The notes beneath the pieces were generated by a model. The model saw only the letters and a list, made by a program, of their open reading frames with translations. It was not told where the DNA came from and did no database searches. Made by a program: the position numbers and the translations under genes. Of a stretch of DNA of 6,109 nucleotides, positions 1 through 6,109 are shown one piece after another. Source of the stretch: an uncultured Chlorobiaceae bacterium (GTDB lineage Bacteria; Bacteroidota; Chlorobiia; Chlorobiales; Chlorobiaceae). Where the stretch lies: contig CAIYWF010000233.1 in NCBI GenBank assembly GCA_903929845.1, positions 1 to 6,109 on the forward strand, given 5' to 3'. The number at the start of each line of letters is the position of its first letter. Within the stretch, counting starts at the first letter, position 1.

Positions 1-198
1 AGCATACTCTGTGCCTGCAATAAGATGTGTCCCAATATCTACACACATCTGAACAGCGCGTGAAATATTAAGAGAAAGAATATCCTGAGCATCATAATTA
101 TTCGCTATGGCGGCCGCGCTCTCAGGGCATTTCTCTTTAACCCTGCGGACAGAACGACGCAAAGATTCCAGTTTCTGGTCAATTAACGCCCAATCCAT
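1..198 (-). CDS. hepT: HepT-like HEPN toxin (DUF86 family), 3' part outside window
   Basis: This is the first 66 codons of a HEPN-domain protein of the HepT/DUF86 type, the toxin half of a HEPN/MNT toxin-antitoxin pair. Known family members are ribonucleases that dimerise and act on RNA in the cytoplasm. The start (MDWALIDQKLESL) is the ATG at 198, chosen because GGAGGG lies 4 nt upstream. The visible part is helical and matches the family's N-terminal half: a charged first helix with LRRSVRRVKEK at about 13-23, then YDAQDILSLNISRAVQMCVDIG at about 34-55, where the usual hydrophobic helix ends in a D-x-G-x-H pattern. The catalytic RX4HXY motif normally sits near the C-terminus and lies beyond position 1, so activity cannot be judged. 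The gene overlaps mntA by 16 nt in another frame, which points to coupled translation. The family call rests on residue pattern plus the MNT neighbour. Confidence 0.85.
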   Translation of the reverse strand, partial: MDWALIDQKLESLRRSVRRVKEKCPESAAAIANNYDAQDILSLNISRAVQMCVDIGTHLIAGTEYA

Positions 199-590
199 GC
201 ATCCCTCCGTTCTTTAAGAATTCTTCTCTGAGACGGCACAAAATCCTCCTGGTTATAGAGATGTTTAAGCACTTGCTCTGCGTAGAGTGTATCGTTGCCC
301 ATGATTCTGCGACCGCCAGCAATAATCTGGCCAAGCAAAGGCTCCCCAATAGTTGATAAATCAATTAAATCTACAGGACGTCCTGTCAATTCTGCCAGTT
401 CAGAAATCAGCGCCATGATCTTATGAACATCAAGTGGACAATCGGCAACAACCGCGATATCAAGGTCGCTGTCATAGCGGGCTGTCCCTTTCGCTACAGA
501 TCCAAACAGCAACGCAAGAACAATTTCCGGGTGGCGCTCAAGCACCTGCCGAAGCTGGCTGTCAAAAGTATGATCAATAGGCTTGTTCAT
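183..590 (-). CDS. mntA: MNT-type nucleotidyltransferase antitoxin (MntA-like)
   Basis: A complete 135-residue minimal nucleotidyltransferase, the antitoxin partner of hepT. Characterised MntA proteins transfer AMP from ATP to a tyrosine near the toxin's RX4HXY site and so silence it. The signature GSX10DXD is intact: G30-S31, then D42 and D44, which bind the metal and nucleotide. A helical C-terminal half follows (about 52-135). The ATG at 590 is preferred because it gives a normal family length and has GGAAGA upstream; the frame stays open to a TTG at 617, which would add nine residues (MHAAGRNFL) unlike the family. It starts 31 nt after the stop of the glycosylase-like gene and its end overlaps hepT by 16 nt, so the three genes probably share a transcript. 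The intact active site suggests a working antitoxin. Confidence 0.87.
   Translation of the reverse strand: MNKPIDHTFDSQLRQVLERHPEIVLALLFGSVAKGTARYDSDLDIAVVADCPLDVHKIMALISELAELTGRPVDLIDLSTIGEPLLGQIIAGGRRIMGNDTLYAEQVLKHLYNQEDFVPSQRRILKERRDAWIGR
203..208 (-). promoter_or_regulatory. Ribosome binding site of hepT
   Basis: The minus strand reads GGAGGG here, ending 4 nt before the ATG at 198. It lies inside the last codons of mntA. It fixes the hepT start and argues against the other ATG at 202, which opens a frame of only seven codons. Confidence 0.7.
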
Positions 591-608
591 AAGAAAATTT
601 CTTCCGGC

Positions 609-616
609 TGCATGCA
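609..616. other. 8-bp palindrome TGCATGCA before mntA
   Basis: A perfect palindrome, TGCATGCA, sits in the 31-nt gap between the glycosylase-like gene and mntA, about 19 nt upstream of the mntA ATG. Toxin-antitoxin operons are often autoregulated through palindromic operators, so it is a possible binding site. An 8-bp palindrome is also common by chance, and no promoter elements are evident beside it. Confidence 0.15.
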
Positions 617-621
617 ATTAG

Positions 622-1314
622 TTATCGTTCAGAGCAAAGCTCAGTAAAAGATGCCGCCATTTTTTCCCAATCATCATTAACACGGTCAACTCCGCCGCTA
701 TTTCTTTTGTTTGTTCCCTGGCGACCGGGATGTGACTGCAACCAAACCTCAGAACCATAGAGAGAAAACGGTGCATTAATTCCCTTTTCAATCGTATCAA
801 CCTCTTTCTCGTCAGCCGCAAATCTTACGGCATTGAACGTATCCAATCCACAACAAATCACCAGTTTTGGCTGAACAATAGCTATCTGAGGTAAGGCAAA
901 TTTTTTAGCCGCCCATCGCAAATCTTTGTCTGAAATTTTAGCTCTTACCGCCCCCGCTTTGATGTAGGGAAAAAGATTCGTGGCGTAGGTCTGATCAAGA
1001 GCAATCGAAAAATACTTGTTGAGTAGCTCTTCAAGATGCTCATTAGGATATTGCCCTTGCGTCCGCCCATATCGTAATTCAAATTTTTGTTGTTCAAGAT
1101 CAACCGCCGGTACACTCATTTCATCATCGGAACCCCAATCCTGCAACAGCACAAAAATTTCTGCATTGACATTATCAGCGCCTTTGGTGTAAGGGGAAAC
1201 ATGATCACATTCGTAAATCCCTTCATGGTATTTCCCAAAGCGAAATGATCCTTCAGGTGGCGCAGTCTGTTTGCGTTCGACCGCCAATTCAAGTAATGCC
1301 TGACGTTTATCCAT
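622..1314 (-). CDS. Uracil-DNA glycosylase superfamily protein
   Basis: A complete 230-residue protein that I place in the uracil-DNA glycosylase superfamily, whose members cut damaged or modified bases from DNA by hydrolysing the N-glycosidic bond. The fold's motifs appear in order. NAEIFVLLQDWG (50-61) is the strand plus catalytic loop, with Q58-D59 in the place of GQDPY or GEAPG in classical enzymes. TNLFPY is at 112-117 and PKLVICCGLDTFNA (149-162) is a core strand and turn. SHPGRQGTNKR (194-204) matches the HPS/HPG loop that enters the DNA minor groove. No four-cysteine iron-sulphur pattern as in family 4/5 enzymes is seen, so it fits neither UNG nor UdgA. The ATG at 1314 has AAAGGAG 6 nt upstream. 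mntA follows after 31 nt. Substrate is unknown; a specialised repair or anti-phage role is possible, not shown. Confidence 0.68.
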   Translation of the reverse strand: MDKRQALLELAVERKQTAPPEGSFRFGKYHEGIYECDHVSPYTKGADNVNAEIFVLLQDWGSDDEMSVPAVDLEQQKFELRYGRTQGQYPNEHLEELLNKYFSIALDQTYATNLFPYIKAGAVRAKISDKDLRWAAKKFALPQIAIVQPKLVICCGLDTFNAVRFAADEKEVDTIEKGINAPFSLYGSEVWLQSHPGRQGTNKRNSGGVDRVNDDWEKMAASFTELCSER

Positions 1315-1320
1315 AAAAGT

Positions 1321-1327
1321 CTCCTTT
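1321..1327 (-). promoter_or_regulatory. Ribosome binding site of the glycosylase-like gene
   Basis: The minus strand reads AAAGGAG, 6 nt before the ATG at 1314. It is a near-consensus Shine-Dalgarno sequence and the strongest in the window, unlike the upstream recG, rsgA and dehydrogenase genes, which have none. It allows independent translation after the 48-nt gap that follows the dehydrogenase gene. Confidence 0.7.
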
Positions 1328-1362
1328 TTTTATACGCATTGTTGAGAAAGCCATATTCGCCG

Positions 1363-2736
1363 TCACCGGGAAAAACTTTTGATATTGACAAACTCACAGA
1401 TACCATAACGGGAGAGCTCCCGGCCATATCCAGACTCTTTCACTCCGCCAAATGGCATGCGTGGATCTGACTTGACCGAGCTGTTAAAAAAACAGTTCCC
1501 AACCTCAAGCTGATCCGCGAGAAGAATCGCCCTGTCGATATTTCGGGAGAAGATTGCCGAGCCAAGGCCGTATGGTGTATCGTTGGCTTTGCGTATGGCA
1601 TCATCATCATCCAGCGCTTCAATAAGCACGGCAACTGGGCCGAATGTCTCTTCATCGTACGCAGGCATTCCCTTCTGCACTCCGGTAAGAAGTGTTGGAG
1701 GATAGAAGAATCCTTTTCTTTTAGGGATTTGCCCACCGCAAAGCAATCGGGCTCCCTGTGCAACGCTTCCAGCAACTTGGGTGTGTAGTTGATCGCGAAG
1801 ATCACGTCGCGCCATCGGGCCAAGGTCAACAGTTGGATCAAACGGATCACCCATCACCGAAGCCTGGATTCTCTGCAACAGAAGGCGTTCAAACTCCTTG
1901 ATGACTGACGAGTGCACAATAAAACGTTTTGCTGAGATACAGCTCTGCCCACCGTTGAGCAGACGCGCCGCCGCACAAATCGCAACTGCCTGCGGGATAT
2001 CAGCATCATCAAGCACAAGGTAGGGATCGCTGCCTCCAAGCTCAAGCACGCTTCTTTTGATGGCTCGTCCGGCTTTTGCAGCAACAGCACGGCCAGCGGC
2101 GGTACTTCCGGTCAACGAAACACCCTGAATGGCGGGATGATCAATCATAAAGCCAGTCAACCGGTCAACATCTTCGAGGTCGATATGAACGGTTCTGTAC
2201 AGATGTTCAGGAAAACCTGCTTCACGAAAAAGCTCCTCGATAACAATGGTTGAACCGGTAACACTCGGAGCATGCTTGACGATAATGCCATTACCCGCCA
2301 TAATTGTCGGAGCGGCGAATCGAAATACCTGCCAGAAGGGAAAATTCCACGGCATGATGCCAAGCACAAGACCGATGGGCTCAAAGGTAACCAGACCTCG
2401 AACACCGCCATCCAACAAACTCTCCTCCTGCATTAAAAACTCGTCCGCATGATCGGCATAATAATCGCAGACCCAGGCTGACTTGACCACTTCAGCGACA
2501 GCCTGCGCCAGTGGCTTGCCCATCTCAAGCGTAATGAGCGCTGCATGACGCTCTTTCTGTTGGCGCATGAGTTCAGCCAAGCCTCTCATCAGCATGCTAC
2601 GATCCTCTAATGAAACCTTTTTCCATGAAAGCGCATCTCTACGGGATGCCTGCAGGATCTCTTCAATCTCTCCGGATGTCATGGTCTGATACTCAGCAAT
2701 CGGCTCTTCGGTAGCAGGATTAACAGTAATGATCAT
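1363..2736 (-). CDS. NAD(P)-dependent succinate-semialdehyde dehydrogenase (Sad/YneI-like)
   Basis: A 457-residue aldehyde dehydrogenase that oxidises an aldehyde, probably succinate semialdehyde, to the acid with NAD(P)+ in the cytosol. Family residues are present: PWNF with N131, the cofactor lysine K154 (VKHAPS), the LTGST turn at 208-212, the general base E232 in LELGGSDP, the nucleophile C266 in GGQSC, and EETFGP at 362-367. The short length and phrases such as LGPMARRDLRDQLH (305-318) closely resemble E. coli Sad (YneI) as I recall it, rather than the longer GabD. The ATG at 2736 matches the family N-terminus (INPATxE-like, here VNPATEE) and lies 28 nt after the rsgA stop; the frame stays open to 2826, and an ATG at 2781 would overlap rsgA. 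No Shine-Dalgarno sequence is seen at either. Its physiological substrate is uncertain. Confidence 0.88.
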   Translation of the reverse strand: MIITVNPATEEPIAEYQTMTSGEIEEILQASRRDALSWKKVSLEDRSMLMRGLAELMRQQKERHAALITLEMGKPLAQAVAEVVKSAWVCDYYADHADEFLMQEESLLDGGVRGLVTFEPIGLVLGIMPWNFPFWQVFRFAAPTIMAGNGIIVKHAPSVTGSTIVIEELFREAGFPEHLYRTVHIDLEDVDRLTGFMIDHPAIQGVSLTGSTAAGRAVAAKAGRAIKRSVLELGGSDPYLVLDDADIPQAVAICAAARLLNGGQSCISAKRFIVHSSVIKEFERLLLQRIQASVMGDPFDPTVDLGPMARRDLRDQLHTQVAGSVAQGARLLCGGQIPKRKGFFYPPTLLTGVQKGMPAYDEETFGPVAVLIEALDDDDAIRKANDTPYGLGSAIFSRNIDRAILLADQLEVGNCFFNSSVKSDPRMPFGGVKESGYGRELSRYGICEFVNIKSFSR

Positions 2737-2764
2737 TGCAGTTAACGGTTCATGATGAAAAAAA

Positions 2765-3712
2765 TTAATCGATGCTTTCATAGATGGCAAGATAACTCTC
2801 GAAACGGTCGGGATCAAGACGACCATCCTCCACCGCCCTCATAATCCCGCACCCTGGCTCTACGGTATGGGAACATGAAGAGTAACTGCACTCCTGCATC
2901 AATGAGAGAAACTCCCTGAAATAGAAACGCAGATTTGCACGGGTAATCCCTGAAAGATTAAACTCCCTGATCCCCGGGGTATCGATGATATAGCCACCCT
3001 TTGGCAGAGCAAGCATAACAGAATTTGTGGTCGTATGAAGCCCTTTTCCTGTCTTCATATTTGTTTCACCGGTACGAAGCCGATCTGGTTGACCGGAGAG
3101 CTGATTAATCAAAGTTGACTTTCCGACACCGGAGTGGCCGCTGAACGCTGAAAGCTTTCCGGCCAGTGCCTTTCGAAGGAGACCCATACCACTCTTCTCT
3201 TCAGCGCTGGTATAGACAACTCTGTAACCAAGCGCCTTATAGGGCTTCATCAGCTTACGGGTCTCCTTTGAATCCTCAAGATCCATTTTGTTAACCACAA
3301 TCACGGTCTCCATCTGTTCGGATTCCGCAAAGACGAGGTAACGATCAATCAAACGGGTATTGAGAGGAGGATCAAAAGCCGAAACAACAACAACCAACTG
3401 ATCTATATTGGCGGCTATCACCTGAACCTTCTCCTTGCTTCTGTTGCGTCGAACATCCCTTTTTCTTGTCAGCGCACTTTGGCGAGACAGCACGAGTGTA
3501 ATTGCCGCTTCATGCAACGCTGTTCCAGTTTCAATCACCTTCAGCTCAACCCGGTCTCCTACAGCGACGAGCGTCGAATCACCATTCTCCGTTTTTGTTC
3601 CGGGAAAAGTGCGGCACCGATACTTGTTTCCATATTCGGAGATAACAACATAAGAGGCGCCGGATACCTCCATGACCATACCGTCAGGCACTCCTTCATG
3701 ATTTTTGTTCAT
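2765..3712 (-). CDS. rsgA: Ribosome small subunit-dependent GTPase A (RsgA/YjeQ)
   Basis: A full-length 315-residue circularly permuted GTPase that acts late in 30S ribosomal subunit assembly, releasing other maturation factors on GTP hydrolysis. An OB-fold domain (about 10-90) binds the subunit. The GTPase motifs then come in the permuted order: NKMD at 141-144 (G4), TSA at 168-170 (G5), GHSGVGKST at 192-200 (P-loop), HTTT at 226-229 (G2 region) and DTPG at 244-247 (G3). The C-terminal zinc knuckle has C275, C280, H282 and C288, with the same spacing as in E. coli YjeQ. All key residues are intact. The ATG at 3712 has no Shine-Dalgarno sequence; an ATG at 3679 (residue 12) has GGAG about 11 nt upstream and is an alternative. 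It lies 48 nt downstream of recG, likely in one operon. Confidence 0.96.
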   Translation of the reverse strand: MNKNHEGVPDGMVMEVSGASYVVISEYGNKYRCRTFPGTKTENGDSTLVAVGDRVELKVIETGTALHEAAITLVLSRQSALTRKRDVRRNRSKEKVQVIAANIDQLVVVVSAFDPPLNTRLIDRYLVFAESEQMETVIVVNKMDLEDSKETRKLMKPYKALGYRVVYTSAEEKSGMGLLRKALAGKLSAFSGHSGVGKSTLINQLSGQPDRLRTGETNMKTGKGLHTTTNSVMLALPKGGYIIDTPGIREFNLSGITRANLRFYFREFLSLMQECSYSSCSHTVEPGCGIMRAVEDGRLDPDRFESYLAIYESID

Positions 3713-3760
3713 ATACTGTCACAACACTCAATACTGCATTTATTCGAAACTCAAAAAAGA

Positions 3761-5866
3761 CTATCCAATATCAGCCAGAGAGAAACGGTCGTGGTACTGA
3801 CGCAGATAACACTCACGTATCATGGCATGTTCCGCTGCCCGCAACTGCCCGTCCTTTTCAACAAGAGCAAATGCGGCAGACCTAGCCGACTGCATGATAG
3901 TATAATCCGTGTTCAGATCGGCAATTCTTAACCCGCTCAAGGAGCCAGACTGCTCTTTTCCGAGAATATTGCCCGCCCCCCTTATTTTCGCATCAATTTC
4001 TGAGATAACAAAGCCGTCATTGGTTGACTCCATGGCCCCAAGCCGTTCGCGGGCCTCCGCACTCATTTTTGCATAGAGAAGAAAGCATGAGGATGAATGC
4101 TCTCCACGGCCCACCCGTCCCCTGAGCTGATGCAACTGGGCAAGACCAAACCGCTCAGCATGTTCAATAACCATAACTGTGGCATTCGGTACATCAACTC
4201 CCACTTCAATTACAGTTGTACCAACAAGCAGATCAATCTCCCCTCGCCTGAACTGCTCCATTACCGTCTCTTTCTCATCCGGGCTCATCTGTCCGTGAAT
4301 CAGACCAAGGCGAAGATCGGGAAACAGTGTGGCAGAAAGTTCGTGATAACTTTCAACCGCCGCTTTCAGATCCATTTTTTCAGACTCCTCAACAAGGGGA
4401 TAGACAATATAACCCTGTCTTCCTTGTGCAATCTGTGAGCGGAGAAAATCATACACTTTCATCTTCTCCTGTTCCGACCTCAGGAAGGTCTTGATCGGCC
4501 TTCTTCCCGCTGGCTTATCACGAATTACTGAGACATCAAGATCACCAAACACACCCATGGCAAGGGTTCTCGGGATCGGTGTGGCTGTCATCAGGAGCAC
4601 ATGGGGATTTATAGCCTTTTCCTGAAGCGCTTTACGCTGCAACACCCCGAAGCGGTGCTGTTCATCAATGATAACCAGTCCAAGATTGGAATAGCTGACT
4701 CCATGCTCAATCATGGCATGGGTGCCAATCACACAATGCAGTTCTCCGGAGCTGAGTGCATCAAGAACCGCCTGACGTACTTTTTTCCCCTGCTTGCCCG
4801 TCAGAATTCCAACCTGCAGACCAAGGGGAGTAAAATAACGTTTCATGACCAGATAGTGCTGCACCGCAAGAATTTCTGTAGGGGCCATGAAGGCCGACTG
4901 AAGCGCATTGTCGGCAGCAAGAGCCATGGCAAACATGGCCACAATAGTCTTTCCTGAACCGACATCTCCCTGCAGAAGACGGTTCATGGGACTGCCACTC
5001 CTGAGGTCTCGATATATTTCACGCACCGCATTTTTCTGGCCGTCGGTCAACGTATAAGGAAGGCTGGCATAGAGCTTTTGAGTGGCCTCACCGGAGTGCA
5101 TGAACTTCACCGCTGCCTTATTCCGCCTGATCTCACTGTGGCGCAAGGCAAAAAGCAATTGAGAATAAAAAAGTTCTGTCCATTTCAGTCGACAGCGTGC
5201 CTGTTCAAGTCTTTCGTGAGATGAGGGAAAATGAATCTCTCGATATGCTTCGGCAAGTGAGAGTAAACCATTATCGGCAACCATTGAGGCCGTGAGATTC
5301 TCCCGCTGACCTGGAGCGCCCTGTTCAAAAGCGCGGGCAATAAGAGTTCGCATCTGCTTTGAGCCCAGACTCGCCTGCTTCATGGCCTCACTGGTCGGAT
5401 AGATTGGAATAATCTTTCCGGTATTGTACAATTCAAAATCGCTGCACTCACCGTCAGTCGCCTGAAGACGATCGAAATCAGGGTGCTGCATCTGAGCATG
5501 ACTACCGAAATAACTTACCTTCCCATAAACAGCAAGCGATTCTCCCTGAACAACACTGCGTGAAAAATACCGGACACCACGAAACCAGGTGAGTTCGAGA
5601 ACACCGGTTGCATCACCAAGCCACGCCTTGAAGCGTGCTCTGCCCGGAGTATCTCCATCAAGCTGCGTCTTGATCACCGTACCAACAACCGTTACCGTTT
5701 CTCCATCAGCAAGAGTTCCAATACTTTTCATGACACTACGGTCAAGATATCGGCGGGGATAGTAGTCAAAAAGATCATCAAACGTCACAATTCCCACCTC
5801 TTTGAGGATTAATGCCTTTTTTGACCCCACCCCTTTAAGGTAAGTGACTGATGTTGAACCGGTCAT
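3761..5866 (-). CDS. recG: ATP-dependent DNA helicase RecG
   Basis: A superfamily 2 helicase that regresses stalled replication forks and migrates branched DNA such as Holliday junctions and R-loops. From the start chosen here it has 701 residues, normal for RecG. The N-terminus has a helix-hairpin-helix-like LKGVG (10-14), then the OB wedge domain (about 53-143) that splits the fork. The helicase motifs are complete: GDVGSGKT 300-307, APTEILA 328-334, DEQH 401-404, TATPIPRT 427-434, LIHGQM 522-527, the VIEVGVDVP segment ending at 560, and QLRGRVGRG 580-588. The RecG-specific TRG region follows at 622-641 (ending GKEQSG). The frame is open to another ATG at 5932, adding 22 residues and leaving only 33 nt to the divergent rpmE. 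I prefer 5866, but neither ATG has a Shine-Dalgarno sequence, so the start is open. Confidence 0.96.
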   Translation of the reverse strand: MTGSTSVTYLKGVGSKKALILKEVGIVTFDDLFDYYPRRYLDRSVMKSIGTLADGETVTVVGTVIKTQLDGDTPGRARFKAWLGDATGVLELTWFRGVRYFSRSVVQGESLAVYGKVSYFGSHAQMQHPDFDRLQATDGECSDFELYNTGKIIPIYPTSEAMKQASLGSKQMRTLIARAFEQGAPGQRENLTASMVADNGLLSLAEAYREIHFPSSHERLEQARCRLKWTELFYSQLLFALRHSEIRRNKAAVKFMHSGEATQKLYASLPYTLTDGQKNAVREIYRDLRSGSPMNRLLQGDVGSGKTIVAMFAMALAADNALQSAFMAPTEILAVQHYLVMKRYFTPLGLQVGILTGKQGKKVRQAVLDALSSGELHCVIGTHAMIEHGVSYSNLGLVIIDEQHRFGVLQRKALQEKAINPHVLLMTATPIPRTLAMGVFGDLDVSVIRDKPAGRRPIKTFLRSEQEKMKVYDFLRSQIAQGRQGYIVYPLVEESEKMDLKAAVESYHELSATLFPDLRLGLIHGQMSPDEKETVMEQFRRGEIDLLVGTTVIEVGVDVPNATVMVIEHAERFGLAQLHQLRGRVGRGEHSSSCFLLYAKMSAEARERLGAMESTNDGFVISEIDAKIRGAGNILGKEQSGSLSGLRIADLNTDYTIMQSARSAAFALVEKDGQLRAAEHAMIRECYLRQYHDRFSLADIG

Positions 5867-5868
5867 AT
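5859..5868 (-). repeat. Direct repeat ATATGACCGG, copy at downstream recG start
   Basis: The ten bases ATATGACCGG on the recG strand contain the ATG at 5866. The same ten bases occur 66 nt upstream around the other candidate start at 5932. Because 66 is a multiple of three, both copies are read in the same frame (MTG). It may be chance or the trace of a small local duplication. Confidence 0.4.
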
Positions 5869-5924
5869 TAATGGTTGTAACTGGAATGAAATTCTTGTAT
5901 ATTTGCACCTTTACAATTTTATTG

Positions 5925-5934
5925 CCGGTCATAT
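5925..5934 (-). repeat. Direct repeat ATATGACCGG, copy at upstream recG start
   Basis: This is the second exact copy of the ten-base direct repeat and contains the ATG at 5932. It also overlaps the weak -10-like hexamer proposed for recG. The flanking bases of the two copies do not match beyond the ten. Confidence 0.4.
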
Positions 5935-5957
5935 CATCTATTGTACGACAAAGTCAA
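5928..5957 (-). promoter_or_regulatory. Possible recG promoter
   Basis: On the minus strand TTGACT (5957-5952) matches five of six bases of the -35 consensus. An 18-nt spacer leads to TATGAC (5933-5928), a weak -10 with four of six matches. If it is real, transcription would start near 5921, downstream of the ATG at 5932, and only the ATG at 5866 could be used. It sits in the narrow region between the divergent recG and rpmE. The weak -10 keeps this speculative. Confidence 0.25.
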
Positions 5958-5965
5958 CGAAAGTC

Positions 5966-6109
5966 ATGAAACAAGATATTCACCCCAAGTATACGGAAGT
6001 AACCGTCAACTGCGCAAACTGCGGGAACTCCTTCGTCACCCGTTCAACCAGAACAACCATCAAGGTTGATATCTGCAACAACTGCCACCCTTTCTATACC
6101 GGAAAGCAG
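5966..6109 (+). CDS. rpmE: 50S ribosomal protein L31, 3' part outside window
   Basis: The first 48 codons of ribosomal protein L31, a small protein of the large subunit near the central protuberance that contributes to contacts with the 30S subunit. The start MKQDIHPKYTEVTVNC is typical. The zinc-binding form is recognised by two CxxC pairs, C16/C19 (CANC) and C37/C40 (CNNC), and the segment CHPFYTGKQ just before the edge is a family signature. The full protein usually has about 65-75 residues, so roughly the last third is missing. Zinc-binding L31 is often replaced by a zinc-free paralogue under zinc limitation in bacteria that have both; no second copy is visible here. It is divergent from recG. 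No clear Shine-Dalgarno sequence or strong promoter is visible in front of it. Confidence 0.95.
   Translation, partial: MKQDIHPKYTEVTVNCANCGNSFVTRSTRTTIKVDICNNCHPFYTGKQ

Noticed and set aside
591..617. A longer mntA starting at TTG 617
   Set aside because: The ATG at 590 gives the usual N-terminus and length. The extension encodes residues with no family match and overlies the palindrome in the gap.
423..647. A plus-strand open frame opposite mntA, considered as an antisense small protein
   Set aside because: It mirrors the mntA reading frame, has no ribosome binding site and shows no domain.
1315..1340. TATAAA on the minus strand before the glycosylase-like gene, considered as a -10 box
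   Set aside because: No -35-like hexamer lies 16-18 nt upstream, and the bases are part of an A-rich stretch leading into the ribosome binding site.
1116..1427. A 103-codon minus-strand open frame bridging the dehydrogenase and glycosylase-like genes
   Set aside because: It overlaps the ends of two supported genes in another frame and has no family features.
2752..2767. A run of seven T after the rsgA stop, considered as a terminator
   Set aside because: No GC-rich hairpin precedes the run on the minus strand, so there is no support for intrinsic termination.
3479..3931. A 150-codon open frame on the plus strand across the recG-rsgA gap
   Set aside because: It overlaps the rsgA OB-fold coding sequence and the recG 3' end, both well supported. 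It has no recognisable motif or ribosome binding site.
4097..4438. An open frame of 113 codons on the plus strand
   Set aside because: It lies wholly inside recG on the opposite strand, where the recG frame encodes conserved helicase motifs. The translation has no recognisable domain.

Overview
The window holds seven protein-coding genes and no RNA gene, insertion sequence or CRISPR array that I can see. Six genes run head to tail on the minus strand. In transcription order they are recG, rsgA, an aldehyde dehydrogenase of the succinate-semialdehyde type, a uracil-DNA-glycosylase-like gene, an MNT-type nucleotidyltransferase antitoxin, and a HEPN (HepT-like) toxin that runs off the left edge. 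At the right edge rpmE (ribosomal protein L31) starts on the plus strand, divergent from recG, and runs off the end.

The organism is a bacterium of moderate GC. The style of the RecG and RsgA proteins, the near absence of Shine-Dalgarno sequences before the core genes and the presence of a HEPN/MNT pair fit a green sulfur bacterium (Chlorobiaceae) or a relative. This comes from family resemblance recalled from memory, not from a search, and should be read as a moderate-confidence guess.

The right two thirds (about 1363-6109) is core genome. RecG remodels stalled replication forks, RsgA matures the 30S ribosomal subunit, the dehydrogenase oxidises a small aldehyde with NAD(P)+, and L31 is part of the 50S subunit. 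The gaps are short (48 nt recG-rsgA, 28 nt rsgA-dehydrogenase) and no terminator hairpin is visible, so recG, rsgA and the dehydrogenase are probably co-transcribed. None of the three has a convincing Shine-Dalgarno sequence.

The left third (1-1314) looks accessory. The glycosylase-like gene has a strong AAAGGAG ribosome binding site and is followed after 31 nt by mntA, whose 3' end overlaps hepT by 16 nt; hepT has its own GGAGGG site. MntA/HepT pairs are toxin-antitoxin systems in which a HEPN ribonuclease is neutralised by AMPylation of a tyrosine by the MNT partner. The tight spacing suggests that the glycosylase-like protein is expressed with the toxin-antitoxin pair. Whether it works with the pair is unknown, and it is the most interesting question in the window. 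Sampled lines also look more AT-rich here than in recG or the dehydrogenase gene.
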